A stretch of DNA of 64,000 nucleotides. It comes from Bacteroidota bacterium (GTDB taxonomy: Bacteria > Bacteroidota > Ignavibacteria > Ignavibacteriales > Ignavibacteriaceae). Location of the stretch: the NCBI GenBank assembly GCA_021824565.1, contig JAKAKL010000121.1, positions 214,363 to 278,362 on the forward strand, in the 5' to 3' direction. Below are positions 9,908 to 19,143 of the stretch, piece after piece. A model generated the notes under the pieces. The model was given only the letters and a program-made list of their open reading frames with translations. It did not search any database and was not told the DNA's origin. The position numbers were made by a program, and so were the translations under genes. Each line of letters opens with the position of its first letter. Within the stretch, counting starts at the first letter, position 1.

Positions 9908-10464
9908 CTTTTAAATGCCTCGTTAATTTCTTTTCTTAAAAATGCCCTTGCGCGGTGAAGTCTTGATTTAACCGCGGGAACGGAAAGCTCTGTAATTTTT
10001 CCGGTTTCTTCGGTAGATAAACCTTCAACATCACGCAGTAAAAAAACAACTCTGTACTCCGGTGCAAGCTTGGTGATAGCTTCATCAAGAATTTGTTTTA
10101 ACTCTTCATTCTCAGTTACGTTCTGCGGTTCAAGATTCCAATCGCCCGCAAAGTTATTATCATAATATTCATCTTCGTCATCATCGATTGAAACGAATTG
10201 ATGTTTATTTTTTCTAACTTCCATTAAGCAGTGGTTTGCTACAATTCGATAGAGCCAGGTGGAGAGTTTCGATTTACCGTCAAACTGGTTAAGTGATTTA
10301 ACCATGCTCAGGAAAGTTTCCTGCATTATATTTTCAGCGCGTTCAGGATTGCGGCAAATTTTGAATGCAAAGTTATATATGGTTTTCTCATAGCTTTTAA
10401 CAAGCTGCGCCATCGCTTTGCGGTCTCCGTTTTTAGCCGCCTCAATTAGTTCTTCTTCGTTCAT
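9904..10464 (-). CDS. ECF-family RNA polymerase sigma factor
   Basis: About 186 residues with sigma-70 region 2 (AERA- and QETF-like elements and KLSTWLYRIVANHCL, about 40-85) and region 4 (LAPEYRVVFLLRDVEGLSTEE then VPAVKSRLHRARAFLR). An acidic linker (DDDEDEYYD) joins them. I place the start at the ATG at 10464; a TTG three codons upstream (10473) is possible. It is coupled to the zinc anti-sigma gene by a four-base overlap. Region 4 should recognise a dedicated promoter, perhaps its own, but I could not identify a convincing autoregulatory -35/-10 pair. Confidence 0.93.
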   Translation of the reverse strand: MNEEELIEAAKNGDRKAMAQLVKSYEKTIYNFAFKICRNPERAENIMQETFLSMVKSLNQFDGKSKLSTWLYRIVANHCLMEVRKNKHQFVSIDDDEDEYYDNNFAGDWNLEPQNVTENEELKQILDEAITKLAPEYRVVFLLRDVEGLSTEETGKITELSVPAVKSRLHRARAFLRKEINEAFKR

Positions 10465-10535
10465 CTGATGCAAAATTTAATTTAAAGATTCATGCAAATT
10501 TAATTTAATGATAGTTTAAATGCAGGATAGATAGT

Positions 10536-11147
10536 TCACATCTCGAGGCTTCGCCACAGGTACCAGCTTGCAATCGAATTGTACGGTGCCCAGTTGTATC
10601 TTTCGGAAAGCTTTAATAATTTTTCCTCGTCCGGAAGTTTCCGTAAGCTATAAACATTCATTGCGGCGCGGCGTATTCCAAGGTCGCCGACAGGAAGAAT
10701 GTTCAGTCTTCCAAGAGTAAAAATTAAAAACATGTGTGAAGACCAAACGCCGATGCCTTTTACTATTGTTAATACTTCAATAACCTCGCTATCTGTTTTA
10801 GAAGATATTTTTTTCAAATTTAATTCGCCGTTTAAAACTTTCCCGGCAAGATCTTTTGCGTATTTCACCTTTGCATTTGACATTCCAAGATTTCTTAAAT
10901 CGGAATTATCTGCAAGCATTAATTTTTCCGGAATGATCTTCCCATCAAAATAGGAAACAAATTTTTTATAAATCGAAGCCGCCGCCGCAGTAGAAAGCTG
11001 CTGCTGGACAATAGCTTTCAAAAGGGAGTTAAAATAATCCTTCTTCGGCTTCAGAGCGCATTTGCGGGAAGCGTTTATAATTTTTGCCAGGCGGTCATCA
11101 TTTTTAGAAAGATGGATAATACCGTTTTCTATTTCTGCAGAATTCAT
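10536..11147 (-). CDS. DNA-3-methyladenine glycosylase II-like (HhH-GPD)
   Basis: A 203-residue base-excision DNA glycosylase of the helix-hairpin-helix GPD superfamily. It shows IVQQQLST near 48, the hairpin VKGIGVWSSHMFLIF (about 128-142) and the catalytic Asp in LPVGDLGIRRA (about 150-160). No C-terminal iron-sulphur cysteines are present, which favours the AlkA/MAG branch over the EndoIII/MutY branch. The AlkA N-terminal domain is absent, giving the short form common outside enterobacteria. It diverges from the cNMP-GAF signalling gene at 11201, so 11148-11200 must hold both promoters. Confidence 0.88.
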   Translation of the reverse strand: MNSAEIENGIIHLSKNDDRLAKIINASRKCALKPKKDYFNSLLKAIVQQQLSTAAAASIYKKFVSYFDGKIIPEKLMLADNSDLRNLGMSNAKVKYAKDLAGKVLNGELNLKKISSKTDSEVIEVLTIVKGIGVWSSHMFLIFTLGRLNILPVGDLGIRRAAMNVYSLRKLPDEEKLLKLSERYNWAPYNSIASWYLWRSLEM

Positions 11148-11200
11148 TATAATTATATTTGTAATAATATTAATGTTGAAGCCAAATATAAATCAATTGT

Positions 11201-13219
11201 ATGCCTCAAATCAAAAATTTGTCTTTACTATTAAAGAACAAGCTGTTTTCCGGCATAAATGAAAGCAGTATAAAATATAATTTTGACGAAAGCGATTTAA
11301 TAAAATTCAAAGAGGGGGATGTTATTTTTAAAAAGGAAGACAGCAGCGAAGAATTTTATTTGTTACTAACCGGCAGTGTAAAGCTTAAATTCCCGGTACC
11401 AGACGGTGTTGCGACTGTTGAAAATAAAAGCCATAACGATTATTTCGGAGAAAAGGAATTTTTTGAAAATACTCCGAGAAAATCTTCTGCGGTAGCAGAA
11501 ACAGATTGTACAATATTTAAAATAAGACGCAATGATTATAACCAGCTTGTATCGGTTCACAGCGAAATAAAAAATAATCTGCCAGGTCAGCACTCTGATA
11601 ATTTTGAAGACAATTCGCACGATACTTTCCAAAAAAGATATATTAAAAGACCGTGGATCATTGAGCCGGAGAGAGTCACTCAGGAGTTCGAAGTAAGCAT
11701 TCCTGAAATTCCGTTGGAAGAAAATACATTAGATAAACAAGAAGAGCAGATAAAGATACAGCCGGAAGAACCGCCGTTAATCGCTGAGCAAAACAATAAA
11801 GAAATATCTATTGAAACTCCAATTGAATTAAATAATGAAAATCCAAGCGTTGAAGAAAACGCCGGGTGGGATTTCAGTGATCAAAGTGTTAGCGAAGAGC
11901 CGAAAATAAATTCCGACGAATTACCTCCGTTAGATTCCGAGCCCGAAAAGTTTAACTGGAATTTTACAGATCCTGAAATTCAAGAAGAAGCGGTACTGAA
12001 GCAGCCTGAGAGCCATGAAAACGCTTTTTATGAAACTGAATTTTTAATGGCAATAGAAGCTCTTAAAAAAATTAATTCAAGCATAGAACTTGGCGCCGTT
12101 GCTGAAAACATCATAAGAGAAACCACAAATATCACCGGCGCTGATTACGGCAGGCTATACTTATTCGACAAAGCAGCAAATGAATTTTACGGCTTAGTTC
12201 CCGGAACCAGCGAAAAAAACGAAATCAGAATAAAGCTGAACGAAGGATTGATAGGAATTGCTGCAGCGGAAAATCAAATAATTAATCTAAGTAATCCTGC
12301 TTCGGATGAACGTTATGTTCAGCAAGTTGATAATCCCGGCGACGATTATGTGAAAAATATTTTATGCGTACCCATCTGCAATAGCGATCTTGCGGTGAAC
12401 GCTGTGGTTGAACTTGTAAATTCGCCAAAAGAAATTTTCAGTACAAATGAAATAGATATTATTTCCAAGATAGCGTCGAATATTTCGCAGGCGATTGAAA
12501 ATGCTTTAAACAATGCTTCATCAGTTGAAACTAAAGTTGTTGTACAAAAAGCGGAGAGCCGGGCTGATATTAATGTAACGAAAATTGCAAACTCAATTAT
12601 TGAAGATGTAAACTCGTCGCTTGCTTTAATAAAGACATATTCGGATTTAATCAAAGACAGAAATATCTCTCAGGAAATAAATCCAATACTCGAGATGATC
12701 TCAAGCCAGGCGGAATCAATAACCGACACGCTTAAATTTACTTCAGATTTTTTTTCCGGTTCTCAATCTCTAAAACCTGTAAAGGAAGATTTCAATTCGG
12801 TAATGAACGATATTCTTTCGCTTCTAGTAGAATACTTAGGACAAAAGAAGGTTACGCTTTATAAAAAATTCAGCGGAAATAATTTTGTGAACGTCGATAA
12901 GAAAGCGCTTTATCAGGTTTGTTATCAAATTACGAAAAATGCTTGTGAAGCGATGCCGGACGGCGGTGAGATTTTTGTGGTTACAAAATACAGCGACAAT
13001 TTTGTGATTGCGGAATTCAGAGATACCGGCAAAGGAATACCGGAAAATATTTATGAAAATATCTTGGAACCGTTCTTTACATACGGCAAAGGAGAAAGAG
13101 CAGGAATGGGATTAACTATCGCTGATAAAATTATAAAAGAACATGACGGTAGAATTGTAATTTCCAAAACAGAAGGCTCAGGAGCAATAATTTCAATTTA
13201 TATTCCTATTGCGGATTAG
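11201..13219 (+). CDS. cNMP-binding / GAF / HATPase signalling protein with a degenerate phosphoacceptor box
   Basis: A 672-residue soluble protein. An N-terminal CRP-like cyclic-nucleotide fold (about 15-115) is followed by a long acidic, low-complexity linker (about 160-275), a GAF domain (about 285-425) and a C-terminal kinase-type ATPase. The ATPase is intact in its hallmarks: N-box TKNACEAMPDGG, G1 FRDTGKGIP, then FFTYGKGERAGMGLTIA. In the dimerisation helix the block IIEDVNSSLALIKTYS aligns with the usual HE-x-(R/K)NPL-x-x-I box but has Glu468 where the phosphorylated His should be. It may therefore bind or hydrolyse ATP without autophosphorylation, or act through another partner. It starts a plus-strand run with miaA and cysS. 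Confidence 0.85.
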   Translation: MPQIKNLSLLLKNKLFSGINESSIKYNFDESDLIKFKEGDVIFKKEDSSEEFYLLLTGSVKLKFPVPDGVATVENKSHNDYFGEKEFFENTPRKSSAVAETDCTIFKIRRNDYNQLVSVHSEIKNNLPGQHSDNFEDNSHDTFQKRYIKRPWIIEPERVTQEFEVSIPEIPLEENTLDKQEEQIKIQPEEPPLIAEQNNKEISIETPIELNNENPSVEENAGWDFSDQSVSEEPKINSDELPPLDSEPEKFNWNFTDPEIQEEAVLKQPESHENAFYETEFLMAIEALKKINSSIELGAVAENIIRETTNITGADYGRLYLFDKAANEFYGLVPGTSEKNEIRIKLNEGLIGIAAAENQIINLSNPASDERYVQQVDNPGDDYVKNILCVPICNSDLAVNAVVELVNSPKEIFSTNEIDIISKIASNISQAIENALNNASSVETKVVVQKAESRADINVTKIANSIIEDVNSSLALIKTYSDLIKDRNISQEINPILEMISSQAESITDTLKFTSDFFSGSQSLKPVKEDFNSVMNDILSLLVEYLGQKKVTLYKKFSGNNFVNVDKKALYQVCYQITKNACEAMPDGGEIFVVTKYSDNFVIAEFRDTGKGIPENIYENILEPFFTYGKGERAGMGLTIADKIIKEHDGRIVISKTEGSGAIISIYIPIAD

Positions 13220-13252
13220 AACTTTCAAGCGGTATTATTTCCAGAAAATTAA

Positions 13253-14161
13253 ATGGATGAAAAATTAATCGTAATTCTCGGACCGACTGCATGCGGCAAA
13301 ACGAAGCTTGCAGCGCAGCTTGCCTATGAATTCAACGGCGAAATAATTTCAGCCGATTCCCGCCAGGTTTATAAAGGAATGAATATCGGAACCGGAAAAG
13401 ATTTTGAAGATTATGTTGTCGGCGGCAAAATGATTCCTTACCATCTGATTGATATTATTGAGCCGGCTGAAGAATTTAATTTATACTTGTTCAAAGAAAA
13501 TTTTATTAAAGCATTCAACGATATTGTTTCAAGAAAAAAATTACCCTTGCTTGCAGGCGGAACAGGACTTTATTTAAGCTCCGTGATTCAAAATTATGAA
13601 TTAAAAAAAATTGAGCCGGATGATTACGATATTAACAGCCTGAATAGTTTTAAACTCGATGAATTGAAAAACCTTCTGTTAAAACTTAAACCAAAGCTGC
13701 ATAATACCACCGATCTGATCGACAAAGAAAGAATTATCAAAGCTATACTGACGGCGAAAGCTGAAAGAAATATTCTCGACAAGAAATTTGATTCTATAAT
13801 AATCGGTATCAAAAATGAAAGAGAAATAATTAAAGAAAGTATAACTCAAAGGCTGAAGAAAAGGTTGGAGTCGGGGATGATTGAAGAAGTCAATAATTTA
13901 TTAGCAGATGGAGTTTCATTTGACAAATTATATTTCTTCGGTCTTGAGTATAAATTCATCGGCATGTATTTAAAAGAAGAATTGAGCTACAAAGAAATGT
14001 TTTTCAAATTAAATTCTGCAATCCATAATTTTGCAAAACGACAGATGACCTGGTTTAGGAAAATGGAAAAAGAAGGTGTTAAAATTAACTGGATCACCGG
14101 CGCCGATTTTGAGGCTGCGAAAGAGATAATTCTTTCTGTTAATAATAATTTTAATTCTTAA
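13253..14161 (+). CDS. miaA: tRNA dimethylallyltransferase
   Basis: A 302-residue enzyme that adds a dimethylallyl group to adenosine 37 of tRNAs reading UNN codons. The P-loop GPTACGKTKLA is at 9-19, followed by ISADSRQVYKGMNIGTGK (about 34-51), the HLIDI motif, and the LLAGGTGLY stretch near 101. The C-terminal KRQMTWFRKM (about 262) is also typical. Length agrees with the family. The third element reads GTGK where GTAK is more usual, a small change. It lies 33 bp after the signalling ATPase gene and 28 bp before cysS, so the three may share a transcript. Confidence 0.95.
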   Translation: MDEKLIVILGPTACGKTKLAAQLAYEFNGEIISADSRQVYKGMNIGTGKDFEDYVVGGKMIPYHLIDIIEPAEEFNLYLFKENFIKAFNDIVSRKKLPLLAGGTGLYLSSVIQNYELKKIEPDDYDINSLNSFKLDELKNLLLKLKPKLHNTTDLIDKERIIKAILTAKAERNILDKKFDSIIIGIKNEREIIKESITQRLKKRLESGMIEEVNNLLADGVSFDKLYFFGLEYKFIGMYLKEELSYKEMFFKLNSAIHNFAKRQMTWFRKMEKEGVKINWITGADFEAAKEIILSVNNNFNS

Positions 14162-14189
14162 ATTTGTAAAACAAAAAATTAAAAGAATA

Positions 14190-15608
14190 ATGCTTTCAAT
14201 ATATAACACACTTACAAAACAGAAAGAAGAATTTAAGCCGATAAATCCGCCGAACGTAAACATGTACGTTTGCGGACCGACAGTATATGATTATTTCCAT
14301 ATAGGAAATGCTCGCTCTTTTATTATGGCAGACATAATCCGCCGCTATCTTGAATATAAAAATTACAAAGTAAAATATGTAATGAATCTTACCGACGTTG
14401 ACGATAAGATTATAAAGAAATCCATCCAGGAAAATAAAGAAGCAAAATCCGTAGCCGAAGATTTTGTTAAAGCTTTTTTTGAAGATATAAACAAACTTAA
14501 AATTAAACCCGCAGATATTTATCCAAAAGCTACCGAGCATATGAATGATATAACAAAACTTATTGAAGAATTGGAAGACAAGGGTTTTGCTTATAACGTT
14601 GACGGAAATGTTTTTTATGATGTTTCAAAATTTAAAGACTATGGAAAACTAAGCGGAAAAAAAATTGACGATCTTGAATCCGGCGCTAGAATAGAAATAA
14701 ATGAAGAGAAAAAAAACCCGCTGGATTTTTCTTTGTGGAAAAAAGCAAAACCCGGCGAGCCATTCTGGAGCAGCCGCTGGGGCAACGGACGACCAGGCTG
14801 GCATATTGAATGCTCCGCGATGAGCTGCAAGCATCTTGGAGAAACTTTTGATATTCATGCAGGAGGAAACGATTTAATTTTTCCGCATCATGAAAATGAA
14901 ATTGCGCAGAGTGAAGCCGCGAACGGAAAAAAGTTCGTCAACTACTGGATTCATTTTGGCTTCCTAAATATTAATGATGAAAAAATGTCCAAATCGCTCG
15001 GCAATTTTTTTACTGCGAGAGATATCGTAAAAAAATATTCACCCGAAGCTGTAAGACTTTCATTTGCTCAAACTAATTACGCAGGTCCTTTAAACTTTAG
15101 TGAAGAACTTTTATCTTCTGCCGAAAAAGGATTAGAGAAACTTCGTAATCTTGCTGATAAAACTAACGAAGAATTAAAAAATAAAAGCAAAGACGGTATT
15201 TTCCCTGAGTTTGATTTTGCTAGATATGAAAAGAATTTTGAAGCAGCTATGGATGATGATTTTAACACACCACAGGCTTCGGCTGTTATTTTTGATTTTG
15301 CAAGAGAAGTAAATAAAGCGGCTGCTGAAAACGCAAGCCTCCATTTTGAATTTTATCAAAGTGTAAAATCTTTTCTTGGAAAAACAGCGGAGGAAGTTCT
15401 TGGGATTTTAGATTTATCGGATCAATCTCAACTCAGCGGTAATTCAATAGAGAATGAATTAATTGAACTGCTAATCAAGCTGCGAGCCGAAGCAAAAATT
15501 GAGAAGAATTTTAAGCTGTCAGATAAAATTAGAGATAGTCTAAAAGAGATTGGAATTATTTTGCAAGACAGTAAGGATAGAACTACTTTCAAAAAAAATA
15601 AGCCTTAA
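14190..15608 (+). CDS. cysS: Cysteinyl-tRNA synthetase
   Basis: A 472-residue class I synthetase. The HIGH element appears as HIGNARSF (about 37-44). Zinc-site residues are seen in VCGPTVYD, HIECSAMS and the HAGGNDLIFPHHENE block, with KMSKS in DEKMSKSLGN (about 266-275). The C-terminal DALR-like and anticodon-binding parts are of normal length. The start follows miaA by 28 bp and the N-terminus MLSIYNTLTKQKE is family-like. It is an ordinary housekeeping copy with nothing missing. Confidence 0.97.
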   Translation: MLSIYNTLTKQKEEFKPINPPNVNMYVCGPTVYDYFHIGNARSFIMADIIRRYLEYKNYKVKYVMNLTDVDDKIIKKSIQENKEAKSVAEDFVKAFFEDINKLKIKPADIYPKATEHMNDITKLIEELEDKGFAYNVDGNVFYDVSKFKDYGKLSGKKIDDLESGARIEINEEKKNPLDFSLWKKAKPGEPFWSSRWGNGRPGWHIECSAMSCKHLGETFDIHAGGNDLIFPHHENEIAQSEAANGKKFVNYWIHFGFLNINDEKMSKSLGNFFTARDIVKKYSPEAVRLSFAQTNYAGPLNFSEELLSSAEKGLEKLRNLADKTNEELKNKSKDGIFPEFDFARYEKNFEAAMDDDFNTPQASAVIFDFAREVNKAAAENASLHFEFYQSVKSFLGKTAEEVLGILDLSDQSQLSGNSIENELIELLIKLRAEAKIEKNFKLSDKIRDSLKEIGIILQDSKDRTTFKKNKP

Positions 15609-15727
15609 TTTTCTGTCAAATCAAAAATAATTTGGCAAAGCACCAAGAAATATTTATACGGAAATTAAAAATCGACGAAGATGAATTTCCTTAAAGACTT
15701 CGATACAGTAAACGCGCAAAATATTTA

Positions 15728-16324
15728 ATGCTTCAAATCAACAACAGCGGTCTTGAAATGGTGTTACCATACGGCTACAATTTATTTTCTGCCGAGAATT
15801 TTTTGTCCGGGAAAAAATTATGGATAAAAAAACATCTTTCCAAACGCGGCAATACACCGGAAAAATTTTTGTTGTTTGGAAATGAAATATCCATCGTTCA
15901 AGAGTTTGATTTCTTCATCAAGAAACATAAAACAGTGTTCGAAAAAAATATTTTAACTATTACCAGCCCTTCAAACAGCAGCGTTGAATTAAAAAAACTC
16001 TACGAATTATGGCTCATGCATCAAGCAAAGAATTATCTGATCGAAAGAGTAAAAGAGCTCGCTTTAGATTATCATTTTTTGATAAATAAAATTTCAATAA
16101 AAAGACAAAAAACCCGCTGGGGCAGCTGTTCTGCACGCGGGAATTTATCTTTTAATTATAAACTGATTAGTTATAAAAAAGACATTATCGACTACGTTAT
16201 TATTCATGAGCTTTGTCATTTGCTGGAAATGAATCATTCACAAAAATTCTGGAAGCATGTAGAAAGATTGTGCCCTAACTATAAGAATTTAAAATCAGAT
16301 CTGAAGGAAAGCTCTGCCATATGA
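15728..16324 (+). CDS. YgjP-type (DUF45) zinc metallopeptidase domain protein, N-terminus interrupted by an in-frame stop
   Basis: From the ATG at 15728 this gives 198 residues with the catalytic zinc site HELCHLLEMNH (about 158-168) and the family core RWGSCSARGNLSFNYKL. The true N-terminus appears to lie upstream: the same frame before 15728 reads RLRYSKRAKYL, matching the SrRAk...L strand that normally opens the family, and before that IRKLKIDEDEFP. A TAA at 15692-15694 separates the two parts, most simply a changed Tyr codon. No Shine-Dalgarno precedes 15728, and the only upstream start candidate is a TTG at 15632. The gene may be a recent pseudogene, a truncated but active form, or carry a sequencing error. 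Confidence 0.7.
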   Translation: MLQINNSGLEMVLPYGYNLFSAENFLSGKKLWIKKHLSKRGNTPEKFLLFGNEISIVQEFDFFIKKHKTVFEKNILTITSPSNSSVELKKLYELWLMHQAKNYLIERVKELALDYHFLINKISIKRQKTRWGSCSARGNLSFNYKLISYKKDIIDYVIIHELCHLLEMNHSQKFWKHVERLCPNYKNLKSDLKESSAI

Positions 16325-16326
16325 AA

Positions 16327-17805
16327 TTACTCTTCGATGTCGAAGATATTTCCACGCCCGAGAATTAAATTCGGATCAAGGCTTCTTTTTAACGCAATCA
16401 TTTTTTTTATATCTTCATTGCCGTACATATAAATCAAGAATTCTTTTTTAACTTTTCCTATTCCATGTTCGGCAGAAACAGTCCCATTTAGTTCAATAGC
16501 TCTGAGGCAAATTTTTCTGTAGATAGATTTGCCTGTTTCAAACTCAATACTATTTCCAGGAAGCATATTCAAGTGCATGTGTGAATCTCCAAAGTGACCG
16601 TAGATTACATAATTTATTCCAGCTTCTTCCACAATTTTTTTTGAATAGAAATACAGATCTTCAAAATTAGCATCGGGAACGGCGACGTCTGTTCCTAATT
16701 TTCTGAGATTATTTTTTGTTATATGTTCATTCACTTTAGCAGAAATTGAGTGACGAAATTCCTGCAGTTTAATTTTATCGGTATTATTGACGGCAAACCA
16801 TGCGCTTTCCTCATCGCCGTGAAATTGCTTTATCAGGTCAATCCAGTAGTCAAAAAAAGTTTCTTCGTTTGAATGAGTTACTTCCTGTTCAAACCAAACA
16901 GCAGCTTTTGCATCTTCAGGAATTTGTGAATAAGAACCGCTTAAAAAATTAAGTGCGTTCACATCAAAAAATTCCAGCGCAAGCGCGTCAATAGTGCGCT
17001 CATCTGTTCTCAGCCTTGTATTAAGTGAAATGTTGCGTGCTTCCTTAATAAAAGAAAGTGCGTTTTTTTCATCATTAAAAAAAACAACACAAGAAATAAT
17101 TTTTTCCGGTGTTGACAGAAGTTTTAATTTAGCTTTCGTAATTATCCCAAGAGTCCCTTCCGAGCCGACGAAAAGATCAATTGCGTCCATATTCTTTTTG
17201 CAATAATATCCTGAGGTATTTTTGGTTGAAGGCATTTTGTAGACAGGAATATCAAGTTGAATTTCTTTACCGGAATCAGTTTGCATTTTGAGAGAATAAT
17301 CTTTTGCAATTTCTTTTCCGCGCGTTAGAGTTAACATTTCCGCTGTCGGCAAGACAATCTCAAGTTCCATTACATAATCTCTTGTGGGACCATACTTAAA
17401 AGTTTTTTCTCCTGAAGCATTAGTCGCTATTGTTGCACCGATAAAACAATTTTTTTCAGTTGGGTCCGGCGGATATAAAAGTTCTTTATCTGAAACAACT
17501 TTAATAAAGTCCGACAAAACTACTCCGGGCTCAACAACAGCAAACTTTTCGGTTTCGTTAACTTCAACTATTTTATTCAATTTTTCCGTAGAGATTACGA
17601 CGCCTTCTTGCGGAACGCGTGCGCCAGTAAGCCCCGTGCCATTGCCCGCAACTGTAACCGGCTTCTTTTTATCATTCATTTCTTTCAAGATTTGAACAAC
17701 TTCTTCCTTGCTTTCCGGAAAATAAACAGCTTCACAATTGCCGTGAAAATTAGAAGCGTCAACCAAATAATTCTCAATTTCATCAAGATTGTTTTTAATT
17801 ATCAT
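16327..17805 (-). CDS. FAD-linked 2-hydroxyacid oxidase/dehydrogenase (GlcD/D-lactate dehydrogenase-like)
   Basis: A 492-residue flavoprotein of the vanillyl-alcohol-oxidase fold. The FAD-binding_4 domain (about 35-215) has VTVAGNGTGLTGARVP for the pyrophosphate loop and CFIGATIATNASGEK. The FAD-oxidase C-terminal domain contains GHFGDSHMHLNMLP and SAEHGIGKVKKEFL, which carry substrate and metal ligands. Members oxidise glycolate, D-lactate or related hydroxy acids; the exact substrate is undetermined. No iron-sulphur partner (GlcF-like) is adjacent. It is the last gene of the long minus-strand run, 9 bp after the glycosyltransferase, and converges on the YgjP-like gene with a two-base gap. 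Confidence 0.88.
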   Translation of the reverse strand: MIIKNNLDEIENYLVDASNFHGNCEAVYFPESKEEVVQILKEMNDKKKPVTVAGNGTGLTGARVPQEGVVISTEKLNKIVEVNETEKFAVVEPGVVLSDFIKVVSDKELLYPPDPTEKNCFIGATIATNASGEKTFKYGPTRDYVMELEIVLPTAEMLTLTRGKEIAKDYSLKMQTDSGKEIQLDIPVYKMPSTKNTSGYYCKKNMDAIDLFVGSEGTLGIITKAKLKLLSTPEKIISCVVFFNDEKNALSFIKEARNISLNTRLRTDERTIDALALEFFDVNALNFLSGSYSQIPEDAKAAVWFEQEVTHSNEETFFDYWIDLIKQFHGDEESAWFAVNNTDKIKLQEFRHSISAKVNEHITKNNLRKLGTDVAVPDANFEDLYFYSKKIVEEAGINYVIYGHFGDSHMHLNMLPGNSIEFETGKSIYRKICLRAIELNGTVSAEHGIGKVKKEFLIYMYGNEDIKKMIALKRSLDPNLILGRGNIFDIEE

Positions 17806-17814
17806 TTTTAATTT

Positions 17815-19143
17815 TCAGCTAAACTTTCTTAAGTTATTTAAATATTTCATTTGAATTTCTAATGTTGGAACCGGATTATTTCTCCTTTCATGAATCGGAA
17901 ATATTTTAAAGTTGCTAAAAAGCTCGTCAAGCGCATCAAACATATTTACTTGGGGAAAAGAATTGTCACGTAAATAGTGAATGAGTTTCAACGTTCTGAA
18001 GCCGTCAAACCAGCGCATCTTTTGCAGAGTCAACTGTTTTTCAGTTCCGGAATTTTTAATAATCCTCTTCATACTTTCTTCAAAATTATTTTCTGCTAAA
18101 AAATTTAATAAATTGTAATTTATTTTTTCAGCGGCTTGAATATAAAAATTTACGCTAACATTTGTTGTTTTAGTAAATACTTCAAGCCAGTTTCTTAAAA
18201 TATAAAAAGATTTAGGATCGAAAAGCAGATATTCATTCTGCTCTTCTGACAAAAACCTTCTTACTCTCTGCCCGGTTCCAAATGGAACACGCCACGATTT
18301 TCTACTTGATGGATAAACCGTTGTAGAAAAAATATTTTCGATCTTAAAATTCTTTGCTAACTTTTCCATAAAATAAAAATCTTCAGCCGCCTTTTTCCTG
18401 TTCATTCCTTCAACTTTAATATAGCTGTCATAATCACAAACCATTGTTGACCCGATTGTATGAAATGCATACGGCGATGCAGCGTATTTAAGTCCTAAAA
18501 CATAGTACCTTAAAAATATTTCATAGCAAATGATAGCGGCGTAAGTTTCCGTTCCTTCGCCTATCGAGTGTTCATAATTTACCGCTGCTGCTGATAAGTT
18601 TCTTTGGTTAAAGTTGTCAATAATTTCTCTTAAATAATTTTCTTGAACAATGCAGTCAGCATCAAGATTTATAATTAATTTCTTTTCGTTAGAATTATAA
18701 TCGAAAATTCTTATGGCGAGATCCATTCCGATTTTTCTTGCAAAGCCAACACCGCCATCCCGCTTCGGCATTTCCTTACCGTTTGAAGAAGCATCGACCA
18801 AAGCAATTCTTAATCCGGAAGAAACAATTTCATTAACAAATTTTTTTTCTTCCTCAAAACTGTTCTTAATAATAGAACGAACAAGGCTCAAACTTTTTTC
18901 ATTTTGGTTTTTAATATTAAAAGAGGAAGATGCGAGATTATTAATGACTATCACTACAAGTGTTGAGCTAAAATATTTCCTCTCATTTTTTGAAAGAGAA
19001 ACTAAAAGCCCTTTTAGGTTTTCATATTCATCAATTGCAGGAATTACAATTACGGCATTTACATTTTCTAAATTCTCAGCTTCTATTTTCCAGTCACCAA
19101 GACTAAATTTATCAAGGTAGTTTTTAACTGCTTGGGGAATCAT
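17815..19143 (-). CDS. Family 2 glycosyltransferase-like protein
   Basis: A 442-residue cytoplasmic protein with a GT-A fold N-terminus: VIVIPAIDEYENLKGLL (about 31-47) and LIINLDADCIVQENYL (about 155-170), where DAD is the metal-binding DxD motif. A later AAEDFYFMEKL resembles the catalytic ED region, and VRRFLSEE follows. The long C-terminal part (about 300-442) matches no domain I recognise. Its start overlaps the end of rluD by four bases, so it is translationally coupled. The acceptor and sugar are unknown; no polysaccharide cluster surrounds it. Confidence 0.8.
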   Translation of the reverse strand: MIPQAVKNYLDKFSLGDWKIEAENLENVNAVIVIPAIDEYENLKGLLVSLSKNERKYFSSTLVVIVINNLASSSFNIKNQNEKSLSLVRSIIKNSFEEEKKFVNEIVSSGLRIALVDASSNGKEMPKRDGGVGFARKIGMDLAIRIFDYNSNEKKLIINLDADCIVQENYLREIIDNFNQRNLSAAAVNYEHSIGEGTETYAAIICYEIFLRYYVLGLKYAASPYAFHTIGSTMVCDYDSYIKVEGMNRKKAAEDFYFMEKLAKNFKIENIFSTTVYPSSRKSWRVPFGTGQRVRRFLSEEQNEYLLFDPKSFYILRNWLEVFTKTTNVSVNFYIQAAEKINYNLLNFLAENNFEESMKRIIKNSGTEKQLTLQKMRWFDGFRTLKLIHYLRDNSFPQVNMFDALDELFSNFKIFPIHERRNNPVPTLEIQMKYLNNLRKFS

